Shown piece after piece: positions 48,775 through 59,009 of a stretch of DNA of 64,000 bases. A program made the translations under genes and the position numbers. The stretch comes from Promicromonospora thailandica (GTDB lineage: Bacteria; Actinomycetota; Actinomycetes; Actinomycetales; Cellulomonadaceae). The DNA is taken from the NCBI RefSeq assembly GCF_024171955.1, contig NZ_JAMTCS010000013.1, positions 62,001 to 126,000 of the forward strand, given 5' to 3'. Position 1 is the stretch's first letter; each line of letters begins with the position of its first letter. The notes below the pieces were generated by a model. The model saw nothing but the letters and a program-made list of their open reading frames with translations, ran no database searches and was not told the origin of the DNA.

Positions 48775-51108
48775 TCAGTCGAGGTCGCGGATCAGGACCT
48801 CGTCGAAGACCGCCGTGGTCGCGGGCGAGGCCCCGCCGCCCGCGTAGACGCCGACCCGCGGGTCGGCGTCCGCCGGGAGCGTCCACGTGGCACCGAACCG
48901 CCACGTGCGGCCGTCCCGCGAGGTCGCCGACCGGAACCGATGCTCACCGGTGGCCGCGTCGGTCGTGTGGAACAGGCGCAGGTGCATCGTGTCCGCGACC
49001 GGTCCGGAGACGTGCCCGCCCCACCAGCGCCCGTCGGCCGTGAGCTCCTTGCCGAACTCGACCTGGCGGGTCTGCCAGATCGAGACCGGGGCCAGGCGCA
49101 GGAAGTCGTCGTCGCCCGCGTGCACGAGCAGGCCGGCCTGCTGGTAGTTGCGGACCGTGTCCTGCCCGAGCGGCAGCGTCACCGTGGTCTCCAGCACGTA
49201 GTCGCCGTCCGGGGCGTCGCGCAGCAGCGCCGGGGCGTCGTTGGCCTCGCCGACGAGGTCGTGCCCCGTCAGCGGCCAGGACAGCGCGCCGTCGCCGACC
49301 GTGACGTCGGCAGGGCCGTGCAGCCATTCCCAGCCCGGGTCGAGCGCACCGGAGAAGTCCTCCGCGAACGTGACGGCACCGGCCCGCGGCTCGGCGGCTC
49401 GCCGTGTCACCGGCTCGTGCGCGGCCACCACGGTCAGGTTGTCGACCTGCACCTCGGCCCCCGCGGCGGCGAGGTGCACGGGCGCCCGGCGCGGCAGCGC
49501 GGCCCGCGGCTCGAGGCGCACCTCGGCGTCGAGGTCACCCAGCCCGCTGGAGGACAGCCGGGCGACGACCCCGCCGTCGGCGGCCGTCACGGTCAGCACG
49601 TGCCAGGACGTCAGGTCCGTGCTCGCGGGCAGCGCGGCGCGCCGCACCCGGTGGCCCTGCGCGACGACGAGCTCCCGGGCCCCGGCGTCGAGCTCCACCG
49701 ACACGGCCGGCCGGCCGGAACCGCCGAGGGTCGCCGTGAACGACCCGGCGTCGTCGGGCAGCCGGACGTCCGTCTCGACCCGCACGTCGCGGGGCGCGGG
49801 CGCCGTGCGGACCACGGCCGCGTCGCGCCGGGTGGGCACCAGCCGGGCGAGCGCACCGGCGTCGCCCGCGGAGTCCGTGCCCCGGGCGAGCGTGCCCGAC
49901 ACGCGTCGCAGGCCGTGCCCGGAGGCCGGGTCGGCGCTGGTGATGCGCAGGTCGCTCGCGGCGACGGGCGCGGTCCGCGGACCCTCGCTGGGGCCGGCGC
50001 CCGCGTTGACCACGGGCCAGCCGTCGATCCAGTCCATGCGGTCCAGCAGGGTGGGCCGGCGGTTGACGCCCCCGGGCCGGTCGAGCCACGCGTCGTCCTT
50101 GTCGATGGCGTGGTAGAGCATCCAGTCCTGCCCGGAGGCGTCGGTGAGCACCGCGTGGTGCCCGACGCCGATCCAGCGGTTGCCGTTCTGCACGACCACC
50201 TGTGTGCCGCCCACGCGCGACTCGTTCAGGCCCACGCCCTCGTGGTCGACGAACGGGCCCAGCGGCGAGCGCGACCGGCCGGTGTACACGCTGTACCCCG
50301 TGACGGGTCCGGCGCAGCAGTTGGCCGACGACCCCATGAGGTAGTACCAGCCGTCCCGCTCGACGACGAAGGCGCCCTCGTACCGGTCGCCCACGGTGAC
50401 CCGGGTCGGCGTGCCCACGGCGCGGGTGCCGGTCGCGTCCAGCTCGGTCACCCAGATGCCGCCGTTGAAGCCGCCGAAGTAGAGGTACTGCGTGCCGTCC
50501 CGGTCGGCGAAGAGCGCGGGGTCGATCGTGTTGAGGTAGCCGCCGCCCGGCGCGGGCCGCGGGTCGAGCACGGGGCCGCCCGAGTCGGTCCACGGCCCGG
50601 TCGGGGTCGGCGCCGTCGCGACGCCGACCGTGTAGTCCCACGGGTCGGGGTTGGCCGCGGTGTCCGTGACCGTGTAGTACATGACGTACCGGCCGTCGAC
50701 GTAGCGGATGTCCGGCGCCCAGAAGAACGACGCGTCCGCGGCCCACTCCGGCCGGTTCTCCTCGTCGAAGATCGTGCCCACGTAGTCCCACGACGCCAGG
50801 TCCCGCGAACGGGCCACGTGCATGTTCCCGAACGGGCCGCCCGAGACCAGCGGGTCGCTCGTCGCGTACAGGTACCACCAGCCGTCCTTGCCGCGGACGA
50901 CCGCCGGGTCCGCGTAGGTGTCGGCGAACGGTTCGGTGACCGGGTTGGTGTACGTGGTGGCGGGGGTCCCGGGTGCCGCGGGGGCCGTGACGGGCGGAGC
51001 CGGCGGGGGAGCGGCGGCGGCGGGTGCGGCGCCCCCGCCGTCGGACAGGAGGGCCGTCCCCACGCCGAGCGTGAGCGTGGCGAGGGCGGCGACGAACCGT
51101 GTTCGCAT
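48775..51108 (-). CDS. Secreted glycoside hydrolase family 43 enzyme
   Basis: 777 residues. A signal peptide (residues 1-33) precedes a GH43 five-bladed propeller (~50-360): catalytic D67 in YADPAVV, the central aspartate in NTIDPALFAD and the acid Glu in YEGAFVVERDG. C-terminal regions (~400-560 and ~590-777) look like two concanavalin-like beta-sandwich modules, the last resembling GH43_C2 (SIWQTRQVEFGKEL). GH43 acts on arabinan or xylan side chains. TGGTAC-N6-GTACCA lies 84 bp upstream and may be its operator. It is alone in its transcript. Confidence 0.9.
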   Translation of the reverse strand: MRTRFVAALATLTLGVGTALLSDGGGAAPAAAAPPPAPPVTAPAAPGTPATTYTNPVTEPFADTYADPAVVRGKDGWWYLYATSDPLVSGGPFGNMHVARSRDLASWDYVGTIFDEENRPEWAADASFFWAPDIRYVDGRYVMYYTVTDTAANPDPWDYTVGVATAPTPTGPWTDSGGPVLDPRPAPGGGYLNTIDPALFADRDGTQYLYFGGFNGGIWVTELDATGTRAVGTPTRVTVGDRYEGAFVVERDGWYYLMGSSANCCAGPVTGYSVYTGRSRSPLGPFVDHEGVGLNESRVGGTQVVVQNGNRWIGVGHHAVLTDASGQDWMLYHAIDKDDAWLDRPGGVNRRPTLLDRMDWIDGWPVVNAGAGPSEGPRTAPVAASDLRITSADPASGHGLRRVSGTLARGTDSAGDAGALARLVPTRRDAAVVRTAPAPRDVRVETDVRLPDDAGSFTATLGGSGRPAVSVELDAGARELVVAQGHRVRRAALPASTDLTSWHVLTVTAADGGVVARLSSSGLGDLDAEVRLEPRAALPRRAPVHLAAAGAEVQVDNLTVVAAHEPVTRRAAEPRAGAVTFAEDFSGALDPGWEWLHGPADVTVGDGALSWPLTGHDLVGEANDAPALLRDAPDGDYVLETTVTLPLGQDTVRNYQQAGLLVHAGDDDFLRLAPVSIWQTRQVEFGKELTADGRWWGGHVSGPVADTMHLRLFHTTDAATGEHRFRSATSRDGRTWRFGATWTLPADADPRVGVYAGGGASPATTAVFDEVLIRDLD

Positions 51109-51191
51109 GGGCGTGTCCCTTCGTGCGGCGCCGTGCGGGCGCCGCCTGTCGCGTCCTTGTGACAGTGCTGCCGGCCAGTGGTGCAGCCGAG

Positions 51192-51209
51192 TGGTACAAC
51201 GTAGTACCA
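51192..51209 (-). promoter_or_regulatory. Possible operator TGGTAC-N6-GTACCA
   Basis: A perfect 6-bp inverted repeat with 6-nt spacer (AACGTA) lies between the divergent GH43 and ABC-F genes, 84 bp before the GH43 start. Its geometry would suit a sugar-responsive repressor. The rest of the spacer shows only a TAGACT (-10 like) element near 51266 for the ABC-F gene. Confidence 0.45.
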
Positions 51210-51337
51210 GTCGGAAGCATACCGTGCGGTGAGGCACACCACGGCTGACCGGGCGCCGTACCCACTAGACTGGTCCGGCCCCCGCCGCCGTGGGCCGACC
51301 TGCCGTACCACCCACCCTGACCGTGAGGAACACCTGC

Positions 51338-52936
<1,599 letters not shown>

Positions 52937-52946
52937 CGTCGGTCGC

Positions 52947-53882
52947 TCAGCGGAGCTGGGCCTCGATCAGGGCGTCCTCCTCGTCCTCCGCGGTGCGGCG
53001 CCGGTCGCGGGGGGCCCTGCGTGCGCGGACGCCCTCGCCGTCGCCCACCTCGCCCGAGGCCAGCAGCAGGTCGCCCGCCGAGACGGTCTCGCCGCGCAGC
53101 GCGCCGCGCTCGCGCCGCCACAGCAGCACGTAGCCCCCGATCGCGCCGATCGCGAAGATGCACCACTGGAACGCGTAGGACAGGTGCGAGCCCGGGTCGG
53201 TGTCGGGCTTGGGCAGGGGCGTGAGGCCGGTCGCGGGCGCCGGGTCCTCCGCGCGCAGCGCGCCGTACGCGCCGACGGTCCGGCCCTGCGCCCACTGGCC
53301 ACCGTCCGGCCCGGCCGCGAGCACCTGGGCGGTCGAGATCGCCTGCACCTGGCCGGGCGGCGCGCCGCGGTCGGACGGCGGCTCGTCCGCGCGCAGCGAC
53401 GCGACCACCGTCACCTCGCCGGACGGCGGGGCGGGCACGGCGTCGGGCTCCGAGGCGTCCGAACCCAGGGGGACGAACCCGCGGTCGACGACGACCACGA
53501 CCTCCTGCCCGTCCGCCAGGCGCGCCTCGAAGGGGACCAGCACGTGGTACCCGCCGCGCCCGCCGACCGGACGGTTGCGCAGCAGCACGGTCGCGTCGGC
53601 GACGTACTCGCCGGTCAGCTCGACGCGCTGCCACACCTCGGCCTCCGGGACGACGGCGCCGGGCCCGGGCAGGATCTCCTCGACCCGCACCACGGGGGCC
53701 GACCAGTTCGCCTCGACCAGCGCGATCTCGGCGTCGCGCGCCTGGGCCCGGTTCCACTGCCAGCGGCCCGCCACCAGGCACAGGGCGGCCAGCACCACCG
53801 CGGCCACCGCGAGGACCACCCACTGCCGGGTGGTGCGGGGCCCGCGGGACTCCTCACCGTGCTGCGCCGGGGCGTCGCTCAC
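52947..53882 (-). CDS. SURF1 family protein, cytochrome oxidase assembly
   Basis: 311 residues from GTG 53882 (overlapping the upstream gene's TGA as GTGA). One N-terminal membrane helix (RQWVVLAVAAVVLAALCLVAGRWQW), a ~190-residue extracytoplasmic SURF1 domain with RGFVPLG, and a second helix (YAFQWCIFAIGAIGGYVLLW). SURF1 helps insert heme a into subunit I of cytochrome c oxidase. The GRWQW motif is conserved in the family. It forms an operon with the small gene and DUF3099 upstream. Confidence 0.9.
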   Translation of the reverse strand: MSDAPAQHGEESRGPRTTRQWVVLAVAAVVLAALCLVAGRWQWNRAQARDAEIALVEANWSAPVVRVEEILPGPGAVVPEAEVWQRVELTGEYVADATVLLRNRPVGGRGGYHVLVPFEARLADGQEVVVVVDRGFVPLGSDASEPDAVPAPPSGEVTVVASLRADEPPSDRGAPPGQVQAISTAQVLAAGPDGGQWAQGRTVGAYGALRAEDPAPATGLTPLPKPDTDPGSHLSYAFQWCIFAIGAIGGYVLLWRRERGALRGETVSAGDLLLASGEVGDGEGVRARRAPRDRRRTAEDEEDALIEAQLR

Positions 53883-54121
53883 GGCACCCGGTCCAGCTCG
53901 GACACGGCGACGGTCTGCTTCCAGAACGACCGCGTCGCGAGGAACTGCTCCAGGTGCTCCCGGTGGTCGTCGCACGCGAGCCACACCTTGCGGCGGTCGG
54001 GTGTGTGCAGCTTCGGGTTGTTCCAGAGCAGGCCCCACGCCGCGGGCGCACGGCAGCCCTTCGCGCTGCAGATCAGCTCGCCGGCGGGCACGGCGTCCGG
54101 CACGGCTCCGAGGAGGTCCAT
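53879..54121 (-). CDS. Small zinc-ribbon-like protein
   Basis: 80 residues: ELICSAKGCRAPAAWGLLWNNPKLHTPDRRKVWLACDDHREHLEQFLATRSFW. CxxxxC and CDDH may bind zinc. This small protein is conserved between SURF1 and DUF3099 genes in actinobacteria; function unknown. Its TGA overlaps the SURF1 GTG. Confidence 0.75.
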   Translation of the reverse strand: MDLLGAVPDAVPAGELICSAKGCRAPAAWGLLWNNPKLHTPDRRKVWLACDDHREHLEQFLATRSFWKQTVAVSELDRVP

Positions 54122-54132
54122 CGTTCGTCCCC

Positions 54133-54462
54133 TCAGTCGTCGACGTGGTCGATGACGCGGCCGGTACCGGGGGTCTCGGCGGGCTGCGGCAGCTCGGTCA
54201 GGGCCGGTGCGGCGGGCGGCGTCACGGGGGAGGTGTCGTGCGTGGTCCGCTCCCGGCCCGCGTTGGCCACCAGCACCGCCGAGTACGGGAGCACCACGGC
54301 CGCCGCGACGAGCGCCCACCGGAGCCATCCGTCGACGAGCACGGCGCCGATGATGCAGACCACGCGGATCGACATCTGGATGAGGTAGCTGCGCGTACGG
54401 CGTGCCTGGTCCACCGCCAGCGGCTCGGGGGCCGAGGTGATGGACGGTACCGGCTCGGTCAT
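54133..54462 (-). CDS. DUF3099 membrane protein
   Basis: 109 residues. RRTRSYLIQMSIRVVCIIGAVLV and WALVAAAVVLPYSAVLVANAG are two membrane helices typical of DUF3099, with a Pro/Thr-rich C-terminal tail. It is the first gene of the SURF1 operon. TAGACT (54469-54474 on this strand) ends 6 nt before the ATG. Confidence 0.88.
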   Translation of the reverse strand: MTEPVPSITSAPEPLAVDQARRTRSYLIQMSIRVVCIIGAVLVDGWLRWALVAAAVVLPYSAVLVANAGRERTTHDTSPVTPPAAPALTELPQPAETPGTGRVIDHVDD

Positions 54463-54468
54463 CCAGCC

Positions 54469-54474
54469 AGTCTA
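54469..54474 (-). promoter_or_regulatory. -10 hexamer, leaderless start of the DUF3099 operon
   Basis: On the minus strand TAGACT ends exactly 6 nt before the ATG at 54462. Confidence 0.5.
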
Positions 54475-54733
54475 CGTCCGGGTCGGGTCCGGCCGGCACG
54501 GCGGCGGGTGTGCGATATGCGACGTCACGAACGCCGCCGCTGCTCCGTCGGGGCGGCCGGAGAATTGGAGGAAACCGACAAGAACCGCAGGATCCCTGTG
54601 GCCCGGCGCGCGCGGCGCACGTGCGACGCGCGGGGTAGCGTCGCAGCGGACCCGGTTCGAGCCGGGTCGCGGCCGCGGCCCCCCAGCTTCGCGCGGCCTC
54701 GTGCGAGAGCCCCCCACCACCGAGGAGCACAAG

Positions 54734-55480
54734 GTGACCACCACGTCCGCCACCCAGAGCATCGCCGCAGGTCCGACCGGCCGCGTAGTCGTCGTGACGG
54801 GAGCCGCGCGCGGCATCGGGCGCGCCATCGCCGAGCGGTTCGTGGCCGACGGCGACCGGGTCGCGACGATCTACCGCGGCGGAGACCTGCCCAAGGGCGT
54901 CGCGCCCTACGTGGCGGACGTGACCGACACCGAGGCCGTCGACGCCGCCTTCGCCGCGATCGAGAAGGACCTGGGCCCCGTCGAGGTGCTCGTCGCCAAC
55001 GCGGGCGTGACCAAGGACCAGCTCCTCATGCGCATGAGCGACGAGGACTTCGAGTCGGTCGTCGACGTCAACCTCAAGGGCACCTTCCGCTGCGTCCGCC
55101 GCGCGTCGAAGGGCATGATCCGGGCGCGCAAGGGCCGCATCGTGCTGGTCGGCTCGGTCGTCGGGCAGTCCGGCGGTCCGGGTCAGGTCAACTACGCCTC
55201 GTCGAAGGCGGCGCTCGTGGGCATGGCGCGCTCCATCACCCGCGAGCTCGGCGCGCGCGGCATCACGGCGAACGTCGTGGCGCCGGGCTACGTCGAGACC
55301 GACATGACGGCCGCGCTGCCCGAGGACGTCCGCAACGGCTACCTCAAGTCCATCCCGGCCGCGCGCTTCGCCACGACGGACGAGGTGGCGCACGTCGTGT
55401 CGTTCGTCGCGTCCGACGCCGCGGGCTACGTGAGCGGCGCCGTCATCCCCGTCGACGGCGGCCTCGGCATGGGGCACTGA
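54734..55480 (+). CDS. fabG: 3-oxoacyl-ACP reductase
   Basis: 248 residues. Rossmann motif VVVVTGAARGIGRAIAERF, NAGVTKDQLLMRMSDEDF, catalytic Ser in VGSVVGQSGGPGQVNYASSKAAL (YxxxK). It reduces 3-oxoacyl-ACP with NADPH in fatty-acid elongation. The GTG at 54734 has GAGGAG; TAGCGT (54636-54641) is a possible -10. It is followed by the enoyl-ACP reductase after 127 bp, the MabA-InhA order of mycobacteria. Confidence 0.92.
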   Translation: MTTTSATQSIAAGPTGRVVVVTGAARGIGRAIAERFVADGDRVATIYRGGDLPKGVAPYVADVTDTEAVDAAFAAIEKDLGPVEVLVANAGVTKDQLLMRMSDEDFESVVDVNLKGTFRCVRRASKGMIRARKGRIVLVGSVVGQSGGPGQVNYASSKAALVGMARSITRELGARGITANVVAPGYVETDMTAALPEDVRNGYLKSIPAARFATTDEVAHVVSFVASDAAGYVSGAVIPVDGGLGMGH

Positions 55481-55607
55481 GGTACATATCCACCATTCGT
55501 GACATCACGCACGGCGCGGAGTTTCGTCCCGGGCCGTGATCCGCATTACGCTCGCACCCAGCACAGGGGTTCGCCTCGGCACGCCTGCGCTCGAACGGAA
55601 GGACATC

Positions 55608-56378
55608 ATGGGTCTCCTCGAAGGTAAGAAGCTGCTCGTCACGGGCGTGCTGACCGATTCGTCGATCGCGTTCCACGCCGCCCGCCTCGCGCAGGAGGAG
55701 GGCGCCGAGGTCGTTCTCTCGTCCTTCGGGCGGCAGATGAAGCTCACGCAGGCGTTCGCCAAGCGGCTGCCCGTGGAGGCGCCGGTGGTCGAGCTCGACG
55801 CGACCAGCCAGGAGAACCTCGACGGGCTGGCCGACGCCGTGCGCGGTGCGGGCTTCGACCGCATCGACGGCCTGGTGCACTCGATCGGGTTCGCGCCGCA
55901 GTCCGTCATGGGCGGCAACTTCCTCTCCGGCACCTGGGAGGACGTCGCGACCGCGCTGCACGTGTCGACGTTCTCGTACAAGTCGATCGCCGTCGCGGCC
56001 CAGCCGCTGATGACGGACGGCGGCGCCGTCGTCGGCCTCACGTTCGACGCGCAGTTCGCCTGGCCGGTGTACGACTGGATGGGCGTGGCGAAGGCGGGCC
56101 TCGAGTCCGCGAACCGCTACCTGGCGCGCGACCTCGGCCCCGAGGGCATCCGCTGCAACCTCGTCTCGGCCGGCCCGATCCGCACCACCGCCGCCAAGTC
56201 CATCCCGGGCTTCGCGACGATGGAGGACGCGTGGCCGAAGCGTGCGCCGCTCGGCTGGGACCAGACCACCGCGGAGCCCGCGGCACGCGCCGTGTGCGCG
56301 CTGCTGTCCGACTGGTTCCCGGCGACCACGGGGGAGATCGTGCACGTCGACGGCGGCGTGCACGCGATGGGTCAGTAA
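55608..56378 (+). CDS. fabI: Enoyl-ACP reductase, InhA type
   Basis: 256 residues. GLLEGKKLLVTGVLTDSSIAFHAARLAQEEGAEVVLSSFG starts the fold; VYDWMGVAKAGLESANRYLARDLGPEGIRCNLVSAGPIRT contains the FabI Tyr and Lys. It makes the final NADH-dependent step of each elongation cycle and is the target class of isoniazid and triclosan. Start 55608 has AAGGA upstream. It is co-directional with fabG and sixA. Confidence 0.93.
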   Translation: MGLLEGKKLLVTGVLTDSSIAFHAARLAQEEGAEVVLSSFGRQMKLTQAFAKRLPVEAPVVELDATSQENLDGLADAVRGAGFDRIDGLVHSIGFAPQSVMGGNFLSGTWEDVATALHVSTFSYKSIAVAAQPLMTDGGAVVGLTFDAQFAWPVYDWMGVAKAGLESANRYLARDLGPEGIRCNLVSAGPIRTTAAKSIPGFATMEDAWPKRAPLGWDQTTAEPAARAVCALLSDWFPATTGEIVHVDGGVHAMGQ

Positions 56379-56400
56379 CCAGCTTTCTCGGGAGGCACTG

Positions 56401-56943
56401 ATGGGCACAGCTCCGGGCACCCAGCCCGCCACGTCGCCGGTGCGGCGGCTGGTGCTGCTCCGGCACGCGAAGGCGGAGCCGCCGTCGGAGCTGCCCGACG
56501 AGCAGCGTCCGTTGGCGCTGCGCGGGCGGGACCAGGCGGTGAAGGTCGGCGCGGCGCTGGCCGAGGCGGGCCTGCTGCCCGACGCCGTCGTCGTCTCCGG
56601 AGCGGTCCGCACGCGGCAGACGTGGGACCTCGCGCGCAAGCACCTGGGCGAGCCGCCGGTGGTCTACACCGACGACCTGCTCGGTGCGATGCCGCGCGGG
56701 GTCCTCGCGATCGTGCGCGAGGTCGACCCGGAGGCGCGGACCGTGCTCGTCGTCGGGCACGAGCCCGCGATGGCGGGCACCGCCGAGCTGCTGGCCGGCC
56801 CCGGCTCGGCGGACGACGCGATCGCCCAGGTCCGCGTCGGCGTCCCCACGGCGACCTACTCGGTGCTGGAGTCCGACCTGGCCTGGCCGGAGTGGGACCG
56901 CCGTCAGGCCCGCCTCCTCACGGTCACCCGCCCGACCTCCTGA
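56401..56943 (+). CDS. SixA-type phosphohistidine phosphatase
   Basis: 180 residues. The histidine phosphatase signature RRLVLLRHAKAEPP and the second His in VLVVGHEPAMAG are present; the core [38 protein letters not shown] matches SixA. It would remove phosphate from phosphohistidines. GGGAGG precedes the ATG 22 bp after fabI, so it probably belongs to the fabG-fabI-sixA unit. Confidence 0.88.
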   Translation: MGTAPGTQPATSPVRRLVLLRHAKAEPPSELPDEQRPLALRGRDQAVKVGAALAEAGLLPDAVVVSGAVRTRQTWDLARKHLGEPPVVYTDDLLGAMPRGVLAIVREVDPEARTVLVVGHEPAMAGTAELLAGPGSADDAIAQVRVGVPTATYSVLESDLAWPEWDRRQARLLTVTRPTS

Positions 56944-56949
56944 CCCCAC

Positions 56950-57014
56950 CCGCTGAGTGCGGGATCTTCGCCCTACTCTGTGTGCCAGGAGGGCGAAGAT
57001 CCCGCACTCAGCGG
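56950..57014. repeat. Dispersed hairpin repeat, family B (perfect copy)
   Basis: CCGCTGAGTGCGGG starts a 25-bp arm (56950-56974) that pairs perfectly with 56990-57014 over a 15-nt loop. It lies between the convergent sixA and serB genes and probably terminates both. A degenerate relative sits at 27403-27467. Confidence 0.75.
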
Positions 57015-57016
57015 TT

Positions 57017-57637
57017 TCAGAGGAGGTTCAGGACCGCGTCGAGGCGGCCGTCGATCGCGTGGGGGGCCTGGGCGCGGACCACCGGCTTGGCGTTGAACGC
57101 CACGCCCACGCCCGCGACGGCGATCATGCCGAGGTCGTTCGCGCCGTCGCCCACGGCGACGGTGTGCTCCAGCGGCACACCCGCCGCGGCGGCCCACTCG
57201 CGCAGCGTCGCGGCCTTCGCCTCGCGGTCGACGACGGGGCCCACCGTGCGGCCGGTCAGCACGCCGTCGGCCACCTCGAGGCGGTTCGCCCGCACGAGCT
57301 CGACGCCGAGCTCCGCCACGACCGGGCGCGCGATCTCCTCGAACCCGCCCGACACCAGCCCGAACACCCAGCCCCGCGCGTGGCACTCGGCCACGAGCTC
57401 CCGGGCGCCCGGCGTCAGCTCGACGGCCGCGCGCACCTTCTCCAGCGCCGCGACGGGTACGCCCGCCAGCGTCGCCACGCGCTCCCGCAGCGAGGCGGCG
57501 AAGTCCAGCTCGCCCCGCATCGCGCGCTCGGTCACGGCCGCGACCTCGTCGCGCGTGCCCGCATGCTCGGCGAGGAGCTCGATGACCTCCTGCCGGAAGA
57601 ACGTCGAGTCGGCGTCGGTCACGATGAGTCGCTTCAC
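57017..57637 (-). CDS. serB: Phosphoserine phosphatase (HAD)
   Basis: 206 residues. Motif I IVTDADSTFF (DxDST), motif II SGG, and motif III/IV VAVGDGANDLGMIAVAGVGVAFNAKP are those of SerB. It dephosphorylates phosphoserine in the last step of serine synthesis. No ACT domain is present. CACACT 6 nt before the GTG is a possible leaderless -10. It lies downstream of glgC on the same strand. Confidence 0.93.
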   Translation of the reverse strand: MKRLIVTDADSTFFRQEVIELLAEHAGTRDEVAAVTERAMRGELDFAASLRERVATLAGVPVAALEKVRAAVELTPGARELVAECHARGWVFGLVSGGFEEIARPVVAELGVELVRANRLEVADGVLTGRTVGPVVDREAKAATLREWAAAAGVPLEHTVAVGDGANDLGMIAVAGVGVAFNAKPVVRAQAPHAIDGRLDAVLNLL

Positions 57638-57692
57638 GCCCCCAGTGTGCCGGACCCCGCAGTCCGCGCGCCGAGCCGTCCACGTGCGACGG

Positions 57693-58934
57693 TCAGTCGA
57701 CGACCGTGCCCTTCGGGACCACCACCAGGCCGCTCTCCGTGACGGTGAAGCCGCGCGCACGGTCCTCGTCGTGGTCGACGCCGATGCGCGCCCGCTCGTT
57801 GACCACCACGTTCTTGTCCACGATCGCCCGGTGCACGTGCGCGTACCGGTGCACCTGGACGTCGTCCATGAGCACCGAGTTGGACACGTTCGACCACGAG
57901 TGCAGGTGCACCCCGGGGGAGAGCACCGACCCGGCCGCCTGCGCGCCCGAGATGAGCACACCGGGGGACACGATCGACTCGACGGCGTGCCCCATCCGAC
58001 CCGGCCCCACGTGCACGAACTTGGCCGGCGGCAGCCCGGTGTAGCCCGTGTACAGGGGCCACTCGTTGTTGTAGAGGTTGAACACCGGGGTCACCGAGAT
58101 CAGGTCGATGTTGGCGTCGTAGAACGAGTCGATGGTGCCCACGTCGCGCCAGTAGCCGCGGTCGCGCTCCGTGGACCCGGGCACGTCGTTGCGGATGAAG
58201 TCGTAGACGCCCGCCTCCCCCTGCGCCACGAACGCCGGGATGATGTCGCCGCCCATGTCGTGCCGGGAGTCGGGGTTGGCCGCGTCCTTGGTGACGGCCT
58301 CGACCAGCGCGTCGGCGTCGAACACGTAGTTGCCCATCGACGCGAGGATCTCGCCGGGGGAGTCCGGCAGGCCCACGGGCTCGGTCGGCTTCTCCAGGAA
58401 CTCGCGGATCTTCGTCGGGTCGGACGGGTCCACGTCGATGACACCGAACTGGTCGGCCATGCCGATCGGCTGCCGGATCGCCGCGACCGTGGCGCGTGCG
58501 CCCGAGTCGATGTGCGCGTCCACCATCTGCGAGAAGTCCATGCGGTACACGTGGTCCGCGCCCACCACGACCACGATGTCGGGCCGCTCGTCGTCGATGA
58601 TGTTGAGGCACTGGTAGATCGCGTCCGCGCTGCCCAGGTACCAGTGCTTGCCCACGCGCTGCTGCGCCGGCACCGGCGCCACGAAGTTGCCCAGCAGCGG
58701 CGACATGCGCCAGGTCTTGGAGATGTGCCGGTCCAGGGAGTGCGACTTGTACTGCGTCAGCACCACGACGTGCAGGTAGCGCGAGTTGACGATGTTGGAC
58801 AGGGCGAAGTCCACCAGCCGGTAGATGCCGCCGAAGGGCACGGCCGGCTTGGCGCGGGCGGCGGTCAGCGGCATCAGCCGCTTCCCCTCACCACCGGCGA
58901 GGACGATCGCGAGCACGCGAGGGGAGGAAGCCAT
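57693..58934 (-). CDS. glgC: Glucose-1-phosphate adenylyltransferase
   Basis: 413 residues. [41 protein letters not shown] has the nucleotide motif GGEGxRL; downstream are [14 protein letters not shown] and the C-terminal left-handed beta-helix ([19 protein letters not shown]). It forms ADP-glucose from Glc-1-P and ATP. It is divergent from the glgM gene across 75 bp; TAATCT (58941-58946) ends 6 nt before the ATG. Confidence 0.95.
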   Translation of the reverse strand: MASSPRVLAIVLAGGEGKRLMPLTAARAKPAVPFGGIYRLVDFALSNIVNSRYLHVVVLTQYKSHSLDRHISKTWRMSPLLGNFVAPVPAQQRVGKHWYLGSADAIYQCLNIIDDERPDIVVVVGADHVYRMDFSQMVDAHIDSGARATVAAIRQPIGMADQFGVIDVDPSDPTKIREFLEKPTEPVGLPDSPGEILASMGNYVFDADALVEAVTKDAANPDSRHDMGGDIIPAFVAQGEAGVYDFIRNDVPGSTERDRGYWRDVGTIDSFYDANIDLISVTPVFNLYNNEWPLYTGYTGLPPAKFVHVGPGRMGHAVESIVSPGVLISGAQAAGSVLSPGVHLHSWSNVSNSVLMDDVQVHRYAHVHRAIVDKNVVVNERARIGVDHDEDRARGFTVTESGLVVVPKGTVVD

Positions 58935-58940
58935 ACGTCG

Positions 58941-58946
58941 AGATTA
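58941..58946 (-). promoter_or_regulatory. -10 hexamer, leaderless start of glgC
   Basis: On the minus strand TAATCT ends exactly 6 nt before the ATG at 58934. Confidence 0.5.
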
Positions 58947-58996
58947 GGGCTTTTCGGCCGGGTACGTCAGGTGACGCGCCCGGACGGCCCGCGCGC

Positions 58997-59002
58997 TAGG
59001 TT
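58997..59002 (+). promoter_or_regulatory. -10 hexamer, near-leaderless start of glgM
   Basis: TAGGTT ends 7 nt before the GTG at 59010. Confidence 0.45.
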
Positions 59003-59009
59003 GGGGCAC

